A stretch of DNA of 64,000 nucleotides from Psychrobacter sp. DAB_AL43B (GCF_900168255.1 NZ_LT799838.1:496001-560000); one strand, 5' to 3'; shown: positions 48,843 through 57,858, numbered from the stretch's first letter. Notes: generated from the sequence alone by a model not told the origin. Program-made: numbers and translations.

Positions 48843-49250
48843 TTAAAAGTTTTCTGAGAAATTCATTAATTCTTCAGCGCGCTCTTTATTTTTAGATGAT
48901 ACACAAAGCGGCAGTGCTGGACTACCAATATACATCCCTTCTAGACCACACTGTTGATCACGATAATCTAGCCAACCGAGCTGTGATTTTTCAAAACTTT
49001 CTGCATCAGTGGAATCTCGTCCATTAACTTTAAGAGATTTATAGATTTTATTGTAAGCCTTATTCATCGTACTTTTGTATTTTTGATCGGCATATCCAGT
49101 ACATTCATAAATTTTAGAATTATTTATAGTCTTATATTTGCTCATACATTCACTATAATAATCTTTAAGTTCAGCATTTGCTGAAGTCACGCTTAAGATG
49201 CTAATGAACACAGCAGTAACTATTGTGATACCAGTATTCTTAAAATTCAT
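48843..49250 (-). CDS. LprI/DUF1311-like exported protein
   Basis: The 135-residue precursor has a signal peptide ending SANA|E and four cysteines. The mature region has the pattern CMSKYKTINN...ECTGYADQKYKSTMNKAYNKI and SQLGWLDYRDQQCGLE of the lysozyme-inhibitor LprI-like N-terminal family (PF07007). Some members bind lysozyme, others are uncharacterised, so inhibition is only a possibility. ATG 49250 has GAGG seven bases upstream; a TTG at 49256 is the alternative. Palindromic element copy C is directly upstream. Confidence 0.82.
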   Translation of the reverse strand: MNFKNTGITIVTAVFISILSVTSANAELKDYYSECMSKYKTINNSKIYECTGYADQKYKSTMNKAYNKIYKSLKVNGRDSTDAESFEKSQLGWLDYRDQQCGLEGMYIGSPALPLCVSSKNKERAEELMNFSENF

Positions 49251-49356
49251 TTTCAAACCTCAAATCCATTATTAAGATTAAACGAAAGTTTATTATAGCA
49301 AATGTTTGCCAATTAATGAGCTTGGGCTTTCTATCATTTATTTAAAATGAAGTAGA

Positions 49357-49503
49357 TATAGTAGATTCATTTTAAAAAAGATACAGTGCTATTGGCTATA
49401 AATTTTTTGCAGCCTCTGTCACGCCTGCGAACAGCAAGCAAGAAAAAATTATAGCAATAGCACGTTATTACAATCGTATCGCTTTTATTTTGAACTGACT
49501 ATA
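49357..49503 (+). repeat. Palindromic intergenic element, copy C
   Basis: Ends are TATAGT and ACTATA. Inner arms GTGCTATTGGCTATAA and the complement of TTATAGCAATAGCAC pair almost fully. The loop TGCAGCCTCTGTCACGCCTG onward holds a small CTG-CGAA-CAG hairpin. It is about 95% identical by eye to copy D when one is reversed. It lies between the LprI-like gene and the thioredoxin gene. Confidence 0.87.
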
Positions 49504-49551
49504 GAGGTAAATCAAAAATGCCATCAGCATAGTAAAACTGATTTTTGAAAA

Positions 49552-50103
49552 TTAAAAAACTGACGACAGCCATAATCGCAATTTCAGTGACCATTTAGGC
49601 TGAATACCAGTAAGCCCTTGGGTCATTTCACCATCTTTTAATATCACATAAGAAGGCGTGACTTGTCCTTGCCAATCGTCAAAGATAAGCCCTTCTTGAT
49701 CATTAATCGTCGTAAAGTTATAGTTATGCTCATTGAGATAACTGTCTAGCTCTTGGTCAGAGCCTGACTTTATGGCGATAGTGACGATAGGATAATTATT
49801 TTCTGCTGCCAACGTATTAATAGTCGGCGAGGTGACACGGCATACAGGGCACCAAGTTCCCCAAAAATATACCAGTGTTGGTTTATCCTGACTCAGCGCT
49901 GCCAAATCAACGGTCTGCCCTTGATAGTCTGTTAATTGCAACTGCGGATTGGCGGGCGTGACCGGCTGTCGCCACCAGTTGATGGCGGTATAAATCACCA
50001 TAAATACCAAGCCATATAACAGCACAGTTTTAATGATCGACAATGCTTTTTGCTTAGGTGTCTTGTTAGGTTTTTCTTTTTTGCTTTCAATATCAGTCGT
50101 CAT
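49552..50103 (-). CDS. Membrane-anchored thioredoxin-fold protein (TlpA/ScsD-like)
   Basis: Predicted periplasmic disulfide oxidoreductase. The 183-residue form has a basic cytoplasmic start, one membrane helix (about 24-42), and a thioredoxin domain with the active site WGTWCPVCR. The CPVC dipeptide and the cis-Pro segment VTPSYVILKDG resemble ScsD and related reductases. ATG 50103 fits the family length; an in-frame GTG at 50178 adds a poorly conserved segment. It lies 132 bp downstream of the GNAT-nitrilase gene, so co-transcription is possible. Confidence 0.88.
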   Translation of the reverse strand: MTTDIESKKEKPNKTPKQKALSIIKTVLLYGLVFMVIYTAINWWRQPVTPANPQLQLTDYQGQTVDLAALSQDKPTLVYFWGTWCPVCRVTSPTINTLAAENNYPIVTIAIKSGSDQELDSYLNEHNYNFTTINDQEGLIFDDWQGQVTPSYVILKDGEMTQGLTGIQPKWSLKLRLWLSSVF

Positions 50104-50235
50104 AGTGGCTGCTTTTTTGCTCTCAGTGTTTTTTAATAGATAAAAATAAACGGCTGAAGGGTCAGCCGTATTATTCACAAATGCTATTAGGTAGTTTTTA
50201 GTACAAGGTTAATGTACGACTTTTAAATGAACCAA

Positions 50236-51873
50236 TTAAGACTTTTGCGCGCGGTCTTGTAATGGATCACCAAGAAGGACACTGCCAGAGTTTTCAAGGC
50301 GTTCTTTGTCCGTTAATTTGCTCGCTGAAATTTTGGCTTTTCGTTTCCATTTCAAACTATACAAATCATCACGGCGGTCAAGAAGGTTATGTACCGAGCC
50401 TTCGTTGCGCACGTGGATAAGCTTGTCTAAGTTCAAGTCAGAGAAGAATACCATTTCAGTGTTCGCCGTTGTTTCCGCCATAATCGCATCATGTGGGAAG
50501 GCAAAATCTGATGGTGAAAAAATAGACGACTGTGCATACTGAATATCTAAACTTTCAACTTGCGGTAAGTTACCTACTGAACCGCAAATCATCACATAGC
50601 ATTCGTTTTCAATCGCGCGTGCCTGCGCACAGTGGCGTACACGTAAATAGCCGTTTTGGGTATCTGTCCAAAATGGTACGAACAAAATATCCATATCATC
50701 GAGTGCCATTAGGCGGGCAAGCTCAGGGAACTCGACGTCATAGCAAACCAAGATGCCAATACGACCGGCATCAGTATCAAATACTTTTACCTCATCACCG
50801 CCTTCGATGACCCAAGCGTTACGCTCATGTGGGGTAATATGAATTTTTCGCTGCTCTTCAACCGTACCATCGCGGCGGCAAAGATAGCTGACATTGTACA
50901 AGGTATCATCTTCATCGAGCAGAGGCATAGAGCCGCAGATCACGTTGACGTTATAGCTGACGGCCAGATGCGATATCTCGTTTTTGAACCACTCGGTATA
51001 TCCTGCCAAAAAGCGAATGGCGACGTTTTGATCCGTCGATTCACATAACCCCATCAATGGCGCGTTAAAAAACTCGGGTAGGCAGGCAAAGTCAGAGTTA
51101 TAATCAGCCATAATATCGACAAAGAACTCAACTTGTTGCAGTAGCTCTTCAGGTGACTCAACCTCACGCATCTGCCACTGAATCCCGCCAATACGTACCT
51201 CAGATTTGCGAGTATTAGGCTTATAGTCTTTTGGCTCATAATAAATATTTGCCCACTCAAGTAAGGTCGCAAAGCCTTTAGATTGTTTGTCATCAGGCAA
51301 ATAAGCAGTCAAAATACGTTTGACGATAAAACCATTTGATAATTGAAAAGACAGCGCAGAGTCGTGAATCTCACGAGCCGCAACGGCCTCAATATATTCG
51401 CCCGGTGTGAGGTCTTGATGATTATGATAATTAGGGATACGACCACCGGCCAAAATAGCGCGGAAATTCAGCTGACGGCATAGCTCTTTACGTGCATCAT
51501 AAAGCCTACGACCTAGGCGATAACCACGATATTCAGGGTCAATGAGTGCATCTAGACCATATATTGCATCGCCTTCAGGATTATCTCTAATAATTTCTTT
51601 TTGCCCAATTAAATCATCGTAGGTATGCGGATTAGAAAACTTGGTGTAATCGACGCGCATGGATAGTACGATACCAATCAGCTTATCATGGTCAAACAAA
51701 GCGATCTGACCTTCAGGGAACGCATCAATCAAGGTATTGATCGTTGTTTTAGACCATGAACCGCCTAAGTTTACATAGACGCGATCCATCAATGCTTTTA
51801 ATTGTGGGTAGTCTTTTTTCTTAATCTCAGCAATCGTTAGATGAAAGTCATCTGGTTTTTCTATCTTGCTCAT
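50236..51873 (-). CDS. GNAT acetyltransferase fused to nitrilase-family amidohydrolase
   Basis: The 545-residue protein joins a GNAT domain (about 10-215, with YRGYRLGRRLYDARKELC as the acetyl-CoA loop) to a carbon-nitrogen hydrolase (about 225-520). The Glu-Lys-Cys triad is in CLPEFFNAP, EEQRKIHITPHE and GILVCYDVEFPEL. The fusion is a known, poorly characterised bacterial architecture. A plausible role is to acetylate and deamidate or hydrolyse the same small metabolite. ATG 51873 follows AGGAACATT; an upstream frame to 52005 lacks conservation. Confidence 0.92.
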   Translation of the reverse strand: MSKIEKPDDFHLTIAEIKKKDYPQLKALMDRVYVNLGGSWSKTTINTLIDAFPEGQIALFDHDKLIGIVLSMRVDYTKFSNPHTYDDLIGQKEIIRDNPEGDAIYGLDALIDPEYRGYRLGRRLYDARKELCRQLNFRAILAGGRIPNYHNHQDLTPGEYIEAVAAREIHDSALSFQLSNGFIVKRILTAYLPDDKQSKGFATLLEWANIYYEPKDYKPNTRKSEVRIGGIQWQMREVESPEELLQQVEFFVDIMADYNSDFACLPEFFNAPLMGLCESTDQNVAIRFLAGYTEWFKNEISHLAVSYNVNVICGSMPLLDEDDTLYNVSYLCRRDGTVEEQRKIHITPHERNAWVIEGGDEVKVFDTDAGRIGILVCYDVEFPELARLMALDDMDILFVPFWTDTQNGYLRVRHCAQARAIENECYVMICGSVGNLPQVESLDIQYAQSSIFSPSDFAFPHDAIMAETTANTEMVFFSDLNLDKLIHVRNEGSVHNLLDRRDDLYSLKWKRKAKISASKLTDKERLENSGSVLLGDPLQDRAQKS

Positions 51874-52391
51874 AATGTTCCTGTCTGTTGTTTCAATAAC
51901 GGGTGTTAATAAATTAATGTTAATAAATAAGGGATCACACGCCGTGGTATTACTCTTTAGGTGAATGCAATCGCTAAAGGCAACCCCAAGGGCACAGTTT
52001 TTCATGTAACAATGCCAAGAAATGTCGAGAAAATTATACCAATACTCTTAGAGAATCGTTACAATCATTTATCTCTGTATTTACAATGAGTTATAAAACC
52101 TCAATCTCATATCATTAATTTTAATGAGGTGTCTTTGCCAGTTTGCAAGTGGCATTTTCTTACTTTTAAAGTGAATCGACCATACTTTCAGTTCTGACTG
52201 CGATGGGTATGATACCAAGCTCATTCGTCAATGACAGTCAAGCGTCGTAAATATTTGCTAGGTTTTTGTGAATCACTATTTTTTATGAGTTTAGTATTTT
52301 GTTGACGCAGTAGTTTATTAGCTCAGGCGTAATTTTATTTAGCTTATTTTTTCGGTCATATTTAACAGTGACCTTTTAAGGATTTTAAACG
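51874..52391. other. Divergent spacer between the GNAT-nitrilase and BLUF genes
   Basis: 518 bp, non-coding. At 52162-52184 ACTTTTAAAGTGAATCGACCATA recalls the outer end of the palindromic elements, but no arm or loop accompanies it. The BLUF gene has AAGGATTTT as ribosome-binding site. Confidence 0.4.
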
Positions 52392-53018
52392 ATGCCATCT
52401 CACACTACTGCACTTAGCAAATTAGACAAAATAGAAGACGCCGCACTGGTGCAGTTGGTGTATGTCAGCAGCCTGACGATTGGATCACGTTTGAATGCGA
52501 CGATATTTGACGAGGTAGAAGGTCATGCGCGTGATTACAATGAGCGGCAAGGCATTACAGGAACGTTATGTTACGGCAATGGGCATTTTCTACAATGTAT
52601 CGAAGGTGAAAAAGAAAAAGTATCGGCCTTAACGCAGAATATTTTTGCTGATAAACGCCACAAAAATGTTCAGGTACTATTACTAAAAGCCATCAAACAG
52701 CGTAGCTTCTCTGACTGGCGTATGCGCTTATTGTTTTTGGAGCGTTGGCTATGGTCGCCCGCTACCAAGAAACAAGCCGCGCAGCTGTCACCATTTTTAC
52801 CGTTTGCGCCTCATGGTTGGACGCCTGAGCGTACTGAGCAGTTTTTGCAAACCATTAAAGCCTTTGATAGTCCACCGCATATCAATGCAGCAGGCATTAC
52901 TTATAACGCGATGGGCAATATGATGCGTCATATCGCTGCGCCACACCAAGCCTTTTTAATCGTTCAAGGCTTTTTAAGCGTGTTACTGGTGGTGGCGCTG
53001 ATATTGTTATATTTATAG
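52392..53018 (+). CDS. BLUF-domain blue-light sensor with C-terminal membrane helix
   Basis: Flavin-binding photoreceptor, 208 residues. The BLUF core (about 17-115) has the conserved Tyr in QLVYVSS. The Gln follows in GTLCYGNGHFLQCIEGE and the Trp/Met segment in SDWRMRL, as in AppA. The N/D positions around IFDEVEGHARDYNERQGITG are also typical. A linker of about 70 residues then leads to a hydrophobic C-terminal helix (about 187-207), so the protein is probably tail-anchored. No EAL or cyclase output is present. The gene stands alone. Confidence 0.92.
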   Translation: MPSHTTALSKLDKIEDAALVQLVYVSSLTIGSRLNATIFDEVEGHARDYNERQGITGTLCYGNGHFLQCIEGEKEKVSALTQNIFADKRHKNVQVLLLKAIKQRSFSDWRMRLLFLERWLWSPATKKQAAQLSPFLPFAPHGWTPERTEQFLQTIKAFDSPPHINAAGITYNAMGNMMRHIAAPHQAFLIVQGFLSVLLVVALILLYL

Positions 53019-53094
53019 CGTTATAAATATAATTCATATGGCGAAAATGACCATTTAGATTGTATAAAAGTTATCTTATAAAAGTGACCGAATA

Positions 53095-53132
53095 AAAAAG
53101 ACGCTAAACCATTATGTTTAGCGTCATTTTTT
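53095..53132. terminator. Bidirectional terminator between BLUF and D2HGDH genes
   Basis: GACGCTAAAC (53100-53109) pairs with GTTTAGCGTC (53116-53125) with A and T runs outside, so it serves both convergent genes. Confidence 0.93.
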
Positions 53133-53171
53133 ATGCCAGCTTGTTCATTACTTTAATAATTAAATGAATAC

Positions 53172-54614
53172 TCACATATCAAAAATTTTCCCACGGTTCA
53201 TAATATTATTGGGATCAAAGACTTTTTTGACCTCTCTTAAATAATCAATCTCAGTCTCGCTGCGGCTATAATTGAGATACGGTTTTTTGGTCATACCAAC
53301 GCCATGCTCAGCAGATACTGAGCCACCATATTTTTTTACCGTTTCAAACACATATTTATTAACGATCTGACATTCTGCAAAGAAATCGTCTTTACTCATG
53401 TTTTCAGGCTTTAAGATATTCAGATGCAAATTACCATCGCCGATATGACCGAACCAGCAAACTTCAAAGTCAGGGTAGTTGCTGCTGACAATATGATCAA
53501 TCTCATTGATAAAGTCGGGTACATAGCTGATGAGTACGGATACATCGTTCTTATAAGGTGTAAATACTGAGATGGTTTCAGAGATATATTCGCGTAGCTT
53601 CCATAGCTCCTCGGCTTGCGCCAAGCTTTGGCTCATGACCCCATCAACGACCCAGCCTTGCTCCATGCAATCCTCAAATATCGCCATTGCTTTATCCATG
53701 ATAGGCTCGTATGGCGCTTCAAACTCTAGCAGTGTATAAAACTTGGTACGCGACTCAAACGGCTCTTGTACTTGACCATGTGCCATGAGCTTATCAATCG
53801 CCACATCATCAAAAAATTCAAAAGCGGTTAAATCAATTTTCGCTTGAAAGGCTGATAGGACATTCATGACATCGGTAAAGCTGTCCATGCCAAGCACCAT
53901 AACGTTTAAGTCTTGCGGCTGACGCTCAAGCTTGATTTGAGCATGAGTCACCAACCCCAGCGTACCTTCACTACCGATAAACAATTGACGCAAGTCATAG
54001 CCCGTAGCGTTTTTCACCATACCGCGATTGAGGTGCAAGATATCGCCTTTACCAGTGACAACGGTCAGCCCCATGATCCATTGACGGGTCATGCCATAGC
54101 GAATAACCTTGATACCACCGGCATTGGTGCCGATATTACCGCCGATTTGACTTGAGCCTGCTGAAGCAAAGTCGACAGGGTAGTAAAGGTCTTTTGATTC
54201 AGCAAACTGTTGCAACTGCTGAGTGACCACACCTGCTTCAATCTCAACCATGCGATCGGCAGGATAGAATTTTCCAATATGGTTCATTTTATCCATACTG
54301 ACGACAATCTCGCCATTAGCGGCGACTGCGCCCGCAGACAAGCCAGTACGACCACCACTTGGCGTCAAGACCACATTGTGCTCATTGGCAAGTAGCACAA
54401 TCGCTTGTACTTGCTCGGTGGTTTTTGGAAAGACAATAGCCGCAGCAGCAGGCGCGAAATGCTTGGTCCAGTCCTTGCCCCAATGCTCTAAGCTTTCATT
54501 GTCAGTTTTGATTTGGCTGGCATCAAATTGATGGCTATCAATCAACGTGTTTAGAATAGTTTGAACAGCGGCTGCATGGGTGTCAGATAGGGTTTGGCTA
54601 GATAAAGAGGTCAT
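53172..54614 (-). CDS. FAD-linked D-2-hydroxyglutarate dehydrogenase-like oxidoreductase
   Basis: VAO-family flavoprotein of the GlcD/DLD/D2HGDH group, 480 residues. The FAD-binding domain has TPSGGRTGLSAGAV and GIKVIRYG with LGLVTHAQI. The C-terminal cap has WFGHIGDGNLHLNI and SAEHGVGMTKKPYL. The divergent neighbour is serA. In Pseudomonas the homologue beside serA oxidises the D-2-hydroxyglutarate made by SerA from 2-oxoglutarate, driving serine synthesis. That role is inferred here from context. ATG 54614 was chosen; TTG 54620 is the alternative. Confidence 0.9.
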   Translation of the reverse strand: MTSLSSQTLSDTHAAAVQTILNTLIDSHQFDASQIKTDNESLEHWGKDWTKHFAPAAAAIVFPKTTEQVQAIVLLANEHNVVLTPSGGRTGLSAGAVAANGEIVVSMDKMNHIGKFYPADRMVEIEAGVVTQQLQQFAESKDLYYPVDFASAGSSQIGGNIGTNAGGIKVIRYGMTRQWIMGLTVVTGKGDILHLNRGMVKNATGYDLRQLFIGSEGTLGLVTHAQIKLERQPQDLNVMVLGMDSFTDVMNVLSAFQAKIDLTAFEFFDDVAIDKLMAHGQVQEPFESRTKFYTLLEFEAPYEPIMDKAMAIFEDCMEQGWVVDGVMSQSLAQAEELWKLREYISETISVFTPYKNDVSVLISYVPDFINEIDHIVSSNYPDFEVCWFGHIGDGNLHLNILKPENMSKDDFFAECQIVNKYVFETVKKYGGSVSAEHGVGMTKKPYLNYSRSETEIDYLREVKKVFDPNNIMNRGKIFDM

Positions 54615-55001
54615 GGTCAAATCTCGGTATAAACGTAAGCGCTATGCATAAAGGGGATTATTATATAACTAAATGGCTATAACTGAACGTGTGTAGCTGT
54701 GTGTATTATTAGTCTGATATAAAAGATGTATATTATTGGAATTTAGCGGATGTAGCAACGAGAGAGCGATATGAGCTTGCATCTATCTATGGCTTCAAAG
54801 CATAAAAAGATTGTTGAATCACCTTTGGATAGAATTATTCACTATAGCATAAAAAGTTTTCAGGCTTGATAACCAATAATTCATCTAATCTGCTAACATA
54901 GCTGTCGAATTTTGTGTAAGATATCCGGACTGTTTTCGTTTCATCCATCATAGCTTATCCCACTGATGATTTTTATAAGACAATTATAGGACAGTTCTCA
55001 T
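54615..55001. other. Divergent spacer between D2HGDH-like gene and serA
   Basis: 387 bp, non-coding. No repeat or confident promoter is seen. AGGACAG precedes the serA ATG. Confidence 0.4.
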
Positions 55002-56228
55002 ATGGCGTTATCACTCCAAAAAGACAAAATCCGGTTTTTATTGCTTGAAGGTCTGCACGACAATGCCTTAAAAATATTGCAAAATGCTGGTTATCAAAAC
55101 ATCGAAAATATCAGCCATGCATTGGATCAAGATGAGCTAATCGAAAAGATTAAAGATGCTCATTTTATCGGCATTCGCTCACGTACCCAGTTGACCCGTG
55201 AAGTGCTTGCGCATGCAGAAAAACTGATCGGTATTGGCTGCTTTTGTATCGGTACTAACCAAGTAGACTTGGACGCCGCTCGTGAGTTCGGTATTCCGGT
55301 CTTTAACGCTCCTTATTCAAATACCCGTTCGGTCGCTGAATTAGTACTTGCCGAAGCCATCATGCTATATCGCGGTATCCCTGAAAAGAATGCGACCGTT
55401 CATCGTGGCGGTTGGGGTAAGTCGGCGACTAACTCACATGAAGTGCGCGGCAAAACCATCGGTATCGTCGGTTACGGCTCTATTGGTTCGCAGTTGTCTG
55501 TATTGGCCGAAAGCTTTGGTATGAAAGTCATTTACCATGATGTCTTAACCAAGCTACCATTGGGTAATGCGGTACAAGTTGGCAGCTTAGAAGAGCTACT
55601 ATCTACCGCTGACATCGTGACCTTGCACGTACCTGATGTAGCAAGCACACGCTATATGATGAAAGCTGAGCAGTTCGCGCAAATGAAAGACGGCAGCTAC
55701 TTTATCAACGCCGCTCGCGGTACTTGTGTCGAGATTGATGATCTTGCCGACGTGCTTGAGTCTGGTAAAGTGTTAGGCGCAGCGATTGATGTGTTCCCAA
55801 AAGAGCCAAAATCTGCTGACGAAGAGTTTGAATCGCCATTACGTAAGTTTGATAATGTCATCTTGACTCCGCATATCGGCGGTTCAACGCAAGAAGCGCA
55901 AGCCAATATCGGACTAGAAGTGGCAGAGAAGTTCGTGAGATATTCTGACCAAGGCGATACTGCGACTGCCGTCAACTTCCCAGAAGTTTCTGTACCGTTT
56001 AAAGAGGGCTCGCATCGTCTGCTGCATATCCATAAAAACGTCCCAGGCGTACTGTCACAGATTAACCGCTTGTTTGCTGAGGCGCATATTAATATCTTAG
56101 CACAAAGCCTGATGACCGAAGGTGATGTCGGCTACCTCGTTATGGATGTAGATTATAACGACTCAACAGCTGCTCTAGACCAACTTAAAGATGTTGAAGA
56201 AACGATTCGCGTGCGTATTTTGTTTTAG
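55002..56228 (+). CDS. serA: D-3-phosphoglycerate dehydrogenase
   Basis: First enzyme of the phosphorylated serine pathway. The 408-residue protein is the short E. coli-type form with an ACT domain. Features are IGIRSRTQLTREVLAHAEK and GCFCIGTNQVDL. The NAD-binding GIVGYGSIGSQLS, the catalytic Arg/Glu/His region (NAARGT, PHIGGSTQEAQ) and the ACT segment HIHKNVPGVLSQINRLF follow. The gene is divergent from the D2HGDH-like gene and is closed by a terminator. Confidence 0.97.
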   Translation: MALSLQKDKIRFLLLEGLHDNALKILQNAGYQNIENISHALDQDELIEKIKDAHFIGIRSRTQLTREVLAHAEKLIGIGCFCIGTNQVDLDAAREFGIPVFNAPYSNTRSVAELVLAEAIMLYRGIPEKNATVHRGGWGKSATNSHEVRGKTIGIVGYGSIGSQLSVLAESFGMKVIYHDVLTKLPLGNAVQVGSLEELLSTADIVTLHVPDVASTRYMMKAEQFAQMKDGSYFINAARGTCVEIDDLADVLESGKVLGAAIDVFPKEPKSADEEFESPLRKFDNVILTPHIGGSTQEAQANIGLEVAEKFVRYSDQGDTATAVNFPEVSVPFKEGSHRLLHIHKNVPGVLSQINRLFAEAHINILAQSLMTEGDVGYLVMDVDYNDSTAALDQLKDVEETIRVRILF

Positions 56229-56289
56229 GCATATCTTTTGTTTGAAGCACATCTATAGCTAATTTGCACTTATCGTCGTTATATGAATG

Positions 56290-56323
56290 GCAGGCAATTT
56301 AATAAATTGTCTGCTATTTTTTT
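56290..56323 (+). terminator. Terminator of serA
   Basis: GCAGGCAATTT (56290-56300) pairs with AAATTGTCTGC (56304-56314), with a G-T pair and a 3-base loop, followed by a T run. Confidence 0.85.
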
Positions 56324-56577
56324 GTCTTAAATAATCGTTAATACAAATATTACTTACCATGAAACTTCATCATATAAGTTAACATTTTCTTTACAATAAC
56401 GCAGCTATGATAACTTATACTAAACGCCTGTATCGCTAATATGCTTAATATTTAGGTCTTATAATAGCTAGAAGATAAGTATTTTTATCGAATTACTTTA
56501 TAAGTAAATTTTTATGATTAGTCCTTAGTGTTCTCAAATCAAAAGTGTTCTCAAATTAAACTTAGATAGGGGTTTTT
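56324..56577. other. Spacer before the exported hydroxyisourate hydrolase gene
   Basis: Non-coding. Just upstream of the gene, AGTGTTCTCAAAT is repeated directly at 56527-56539 and 56544-56556 (17 bp apart), followed by GATAGGGG as ribosome-binding site. Confidence 0.45.
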
Positions 56578-57009
56578 ATGAAAGCAAGTATAATTAAAGC
56601 GGCTGCGCTTGGTAGCGTATTGGCTATGACGGCGACAGCAAGTTACGCGGCAGGCGATCAAGACAAGTATCAGTTATCTAGCCATATTTTAGATATCAGT
56701 ACGGGCAAGCCTGCACCGGACGTCAATGTAAGATTGATGATGCAAGAGAAGACTGGTAGCTGGAAACTAGTGAATACGCAAAAGACCGATGCCAATGGTC
56801 GTATTGGGACTTTTTTGCCTAATGAAGCTGGCGTACAGCATGATGGTACTTATAAACTGATTTTTGAAACCACGCCATATTTTCAAGATAAAGGTTTAAA
56901 GTCGTTTTATCCTTATGTTGAAGTGAACTTCAATATCGAAGGCGACAAGCATTACCATGTGCCAATTACTTTATCAGCCTATGGCTATAGTACTTATCGC
57001 GGCAGCTGA
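56578..57009 (+). CDS. Exported 5-hydroxyisourate hydrolase (transthyretin-like)
   Basis: Hydrolyses 5-hydroxyisourate, the product of urate oxidase. The 143-residue precursor has a signal peptide ending TASYA|A, then a 119-residue transthyretin fold. The family N-terminal block is LSSHILDISTGKPAPDV with its His. HYHVPITLSAYGYSTYRGS is the diagnostic C-terminus (YRGS). The cytoplasmic form is common in purine-utilisation operons; here it is exported and no uricase, OHCU decarboxylase or transport gene is near. Periplasmic variants occur in some gammaproteobacteria. Confidence 0.92.
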   Translation: MKASIIKAAALGSVLAMTATASYAAGDQDKYQLSSHILDISTGKPAPDVNVRLMMQEKTGSWKLVNTQKTDANGRIGTFLPNEAGVQHDGTYKLIFETTPYFQDKGLKSFYPYVEVNFNIEGDKHYHVPITLSAYGYSTYRGS

Positions 57010-57039
57010 TCGTATTCGATAAAACGCATTGTAAACGTC

Positions 57040-57073
57040 AAAAAGAGGGGCTTAATTGAGCGTCTCTTTTTTT
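57040..57073 (+). terminator. Terminator of the hydroxyisourate hydrolase gene
   Basis: AAAAGAGGGGC pairs with GCGTCTCTTTT (one mismatch, one G-T), with T residues after it. Confidence 0.7.
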
Positions 57074-57307
57074 ATGCTGGGTATCATTATAAGCAGTAAA
57101 GGTTTAGGTCACTCTACTTTGCTTTGATCAGTTTTGCCGCGTTAGCAGCCTTTGACCATGATAGTCCTACAAAAGTCCTACTGATTGAGCAAGTTCAAGC
57201 TGGTTAATATTGAATGAGCAAAACCATTGGACAATTCAGGATAAGACCATGCAGAACAAGACTATAACAGCAAAATTCAAAACGACAATGCGACAATGGC
57301 TTAACTC

Positions 57308-57841
57308 ATGACCACCACATTTTATACGATTGGACATTCGACCCGTAGCCTTGATGAGCTGATTGACATGCTTCAAGCAGCCGATATCGAACTGCTCGTT
57401 GATGTGCGCAGCTTTCCCCGTTCTCGCACCAACCCTGATTTTAATATCGATACTTTTCCGCAAGCGCTCAGTCAAGTTGGCATCAGTTATCAGCACTGCG
57501 CCGACCTTGGTGGGCGACGTCCAAAACAAAAACAAGTCGATGAACACATTAATAATCTATGGCGCGTGCAAGCTTTTCATAACTATGCGGATTATGCGTT
57601 AAGTGATACTTTTCAAGCGGCCCTTGACCAACTCATTCAACTCGGGAAAAAACAGCGCCTTACCCTTATGTGTTCTGAAGCGGTATGGTGGCGTTGTCAT
57701 CGGCGTATCATTACCGATTATTTACTGCTTAGAGGCAATAGGGTAGAGCATATTATGGGCGTTGGTCGCTTAGATCCTGCCAAGCCAACACTAGGGGCTG
57801 AGCTAAATAGTCAAGGCCAGGTGGTTTATCCAGCGGTATAA
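57308..57841 (+). CDS. DUF488 family protein
   Basis: The 177-residue protein shows the DUF488 signature YTIGHSTRSLDELIDML, VDVRSFPRSRTNP, CADLGGRR and LMCSEAVWWRCHRRIITDYL. The fold is Rossmann-like with conserved Cys, His and Arg residues, but no reaction is established; some members are annotated as regulators or DNA-processing proteins without proof. It is a single gene between terminators and convergent with trhO. About 230 bp of uncharacterised DNA separates it from the previous terminator. Confidence 0.9.
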   Translation: MTTTFYTIGHSTRSLDELIDMLQAADIELLVDVRSFPRSRTNPDFNIDTFPQALSQVGISYQHCADLGGRRPKQKQVDEHINNLWRVQAFHNYADYALSDTFQAALDQLIQLGKKQRLTLMCSEAVWWRCHRRIITDYLLLRGNRVEHIMGVGRLDPAKPTLGAELNSQGQVVYPAV

Positions 57842-57858
57842 TATAAATAAAAGAGACA

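Noticed and set aside
52162..52184. Possible solo end of the palindromic element
   Set aside because: Only about 20 bases resemble an outer end; no arm, loop or second end accompanies them, so chance is as likely.
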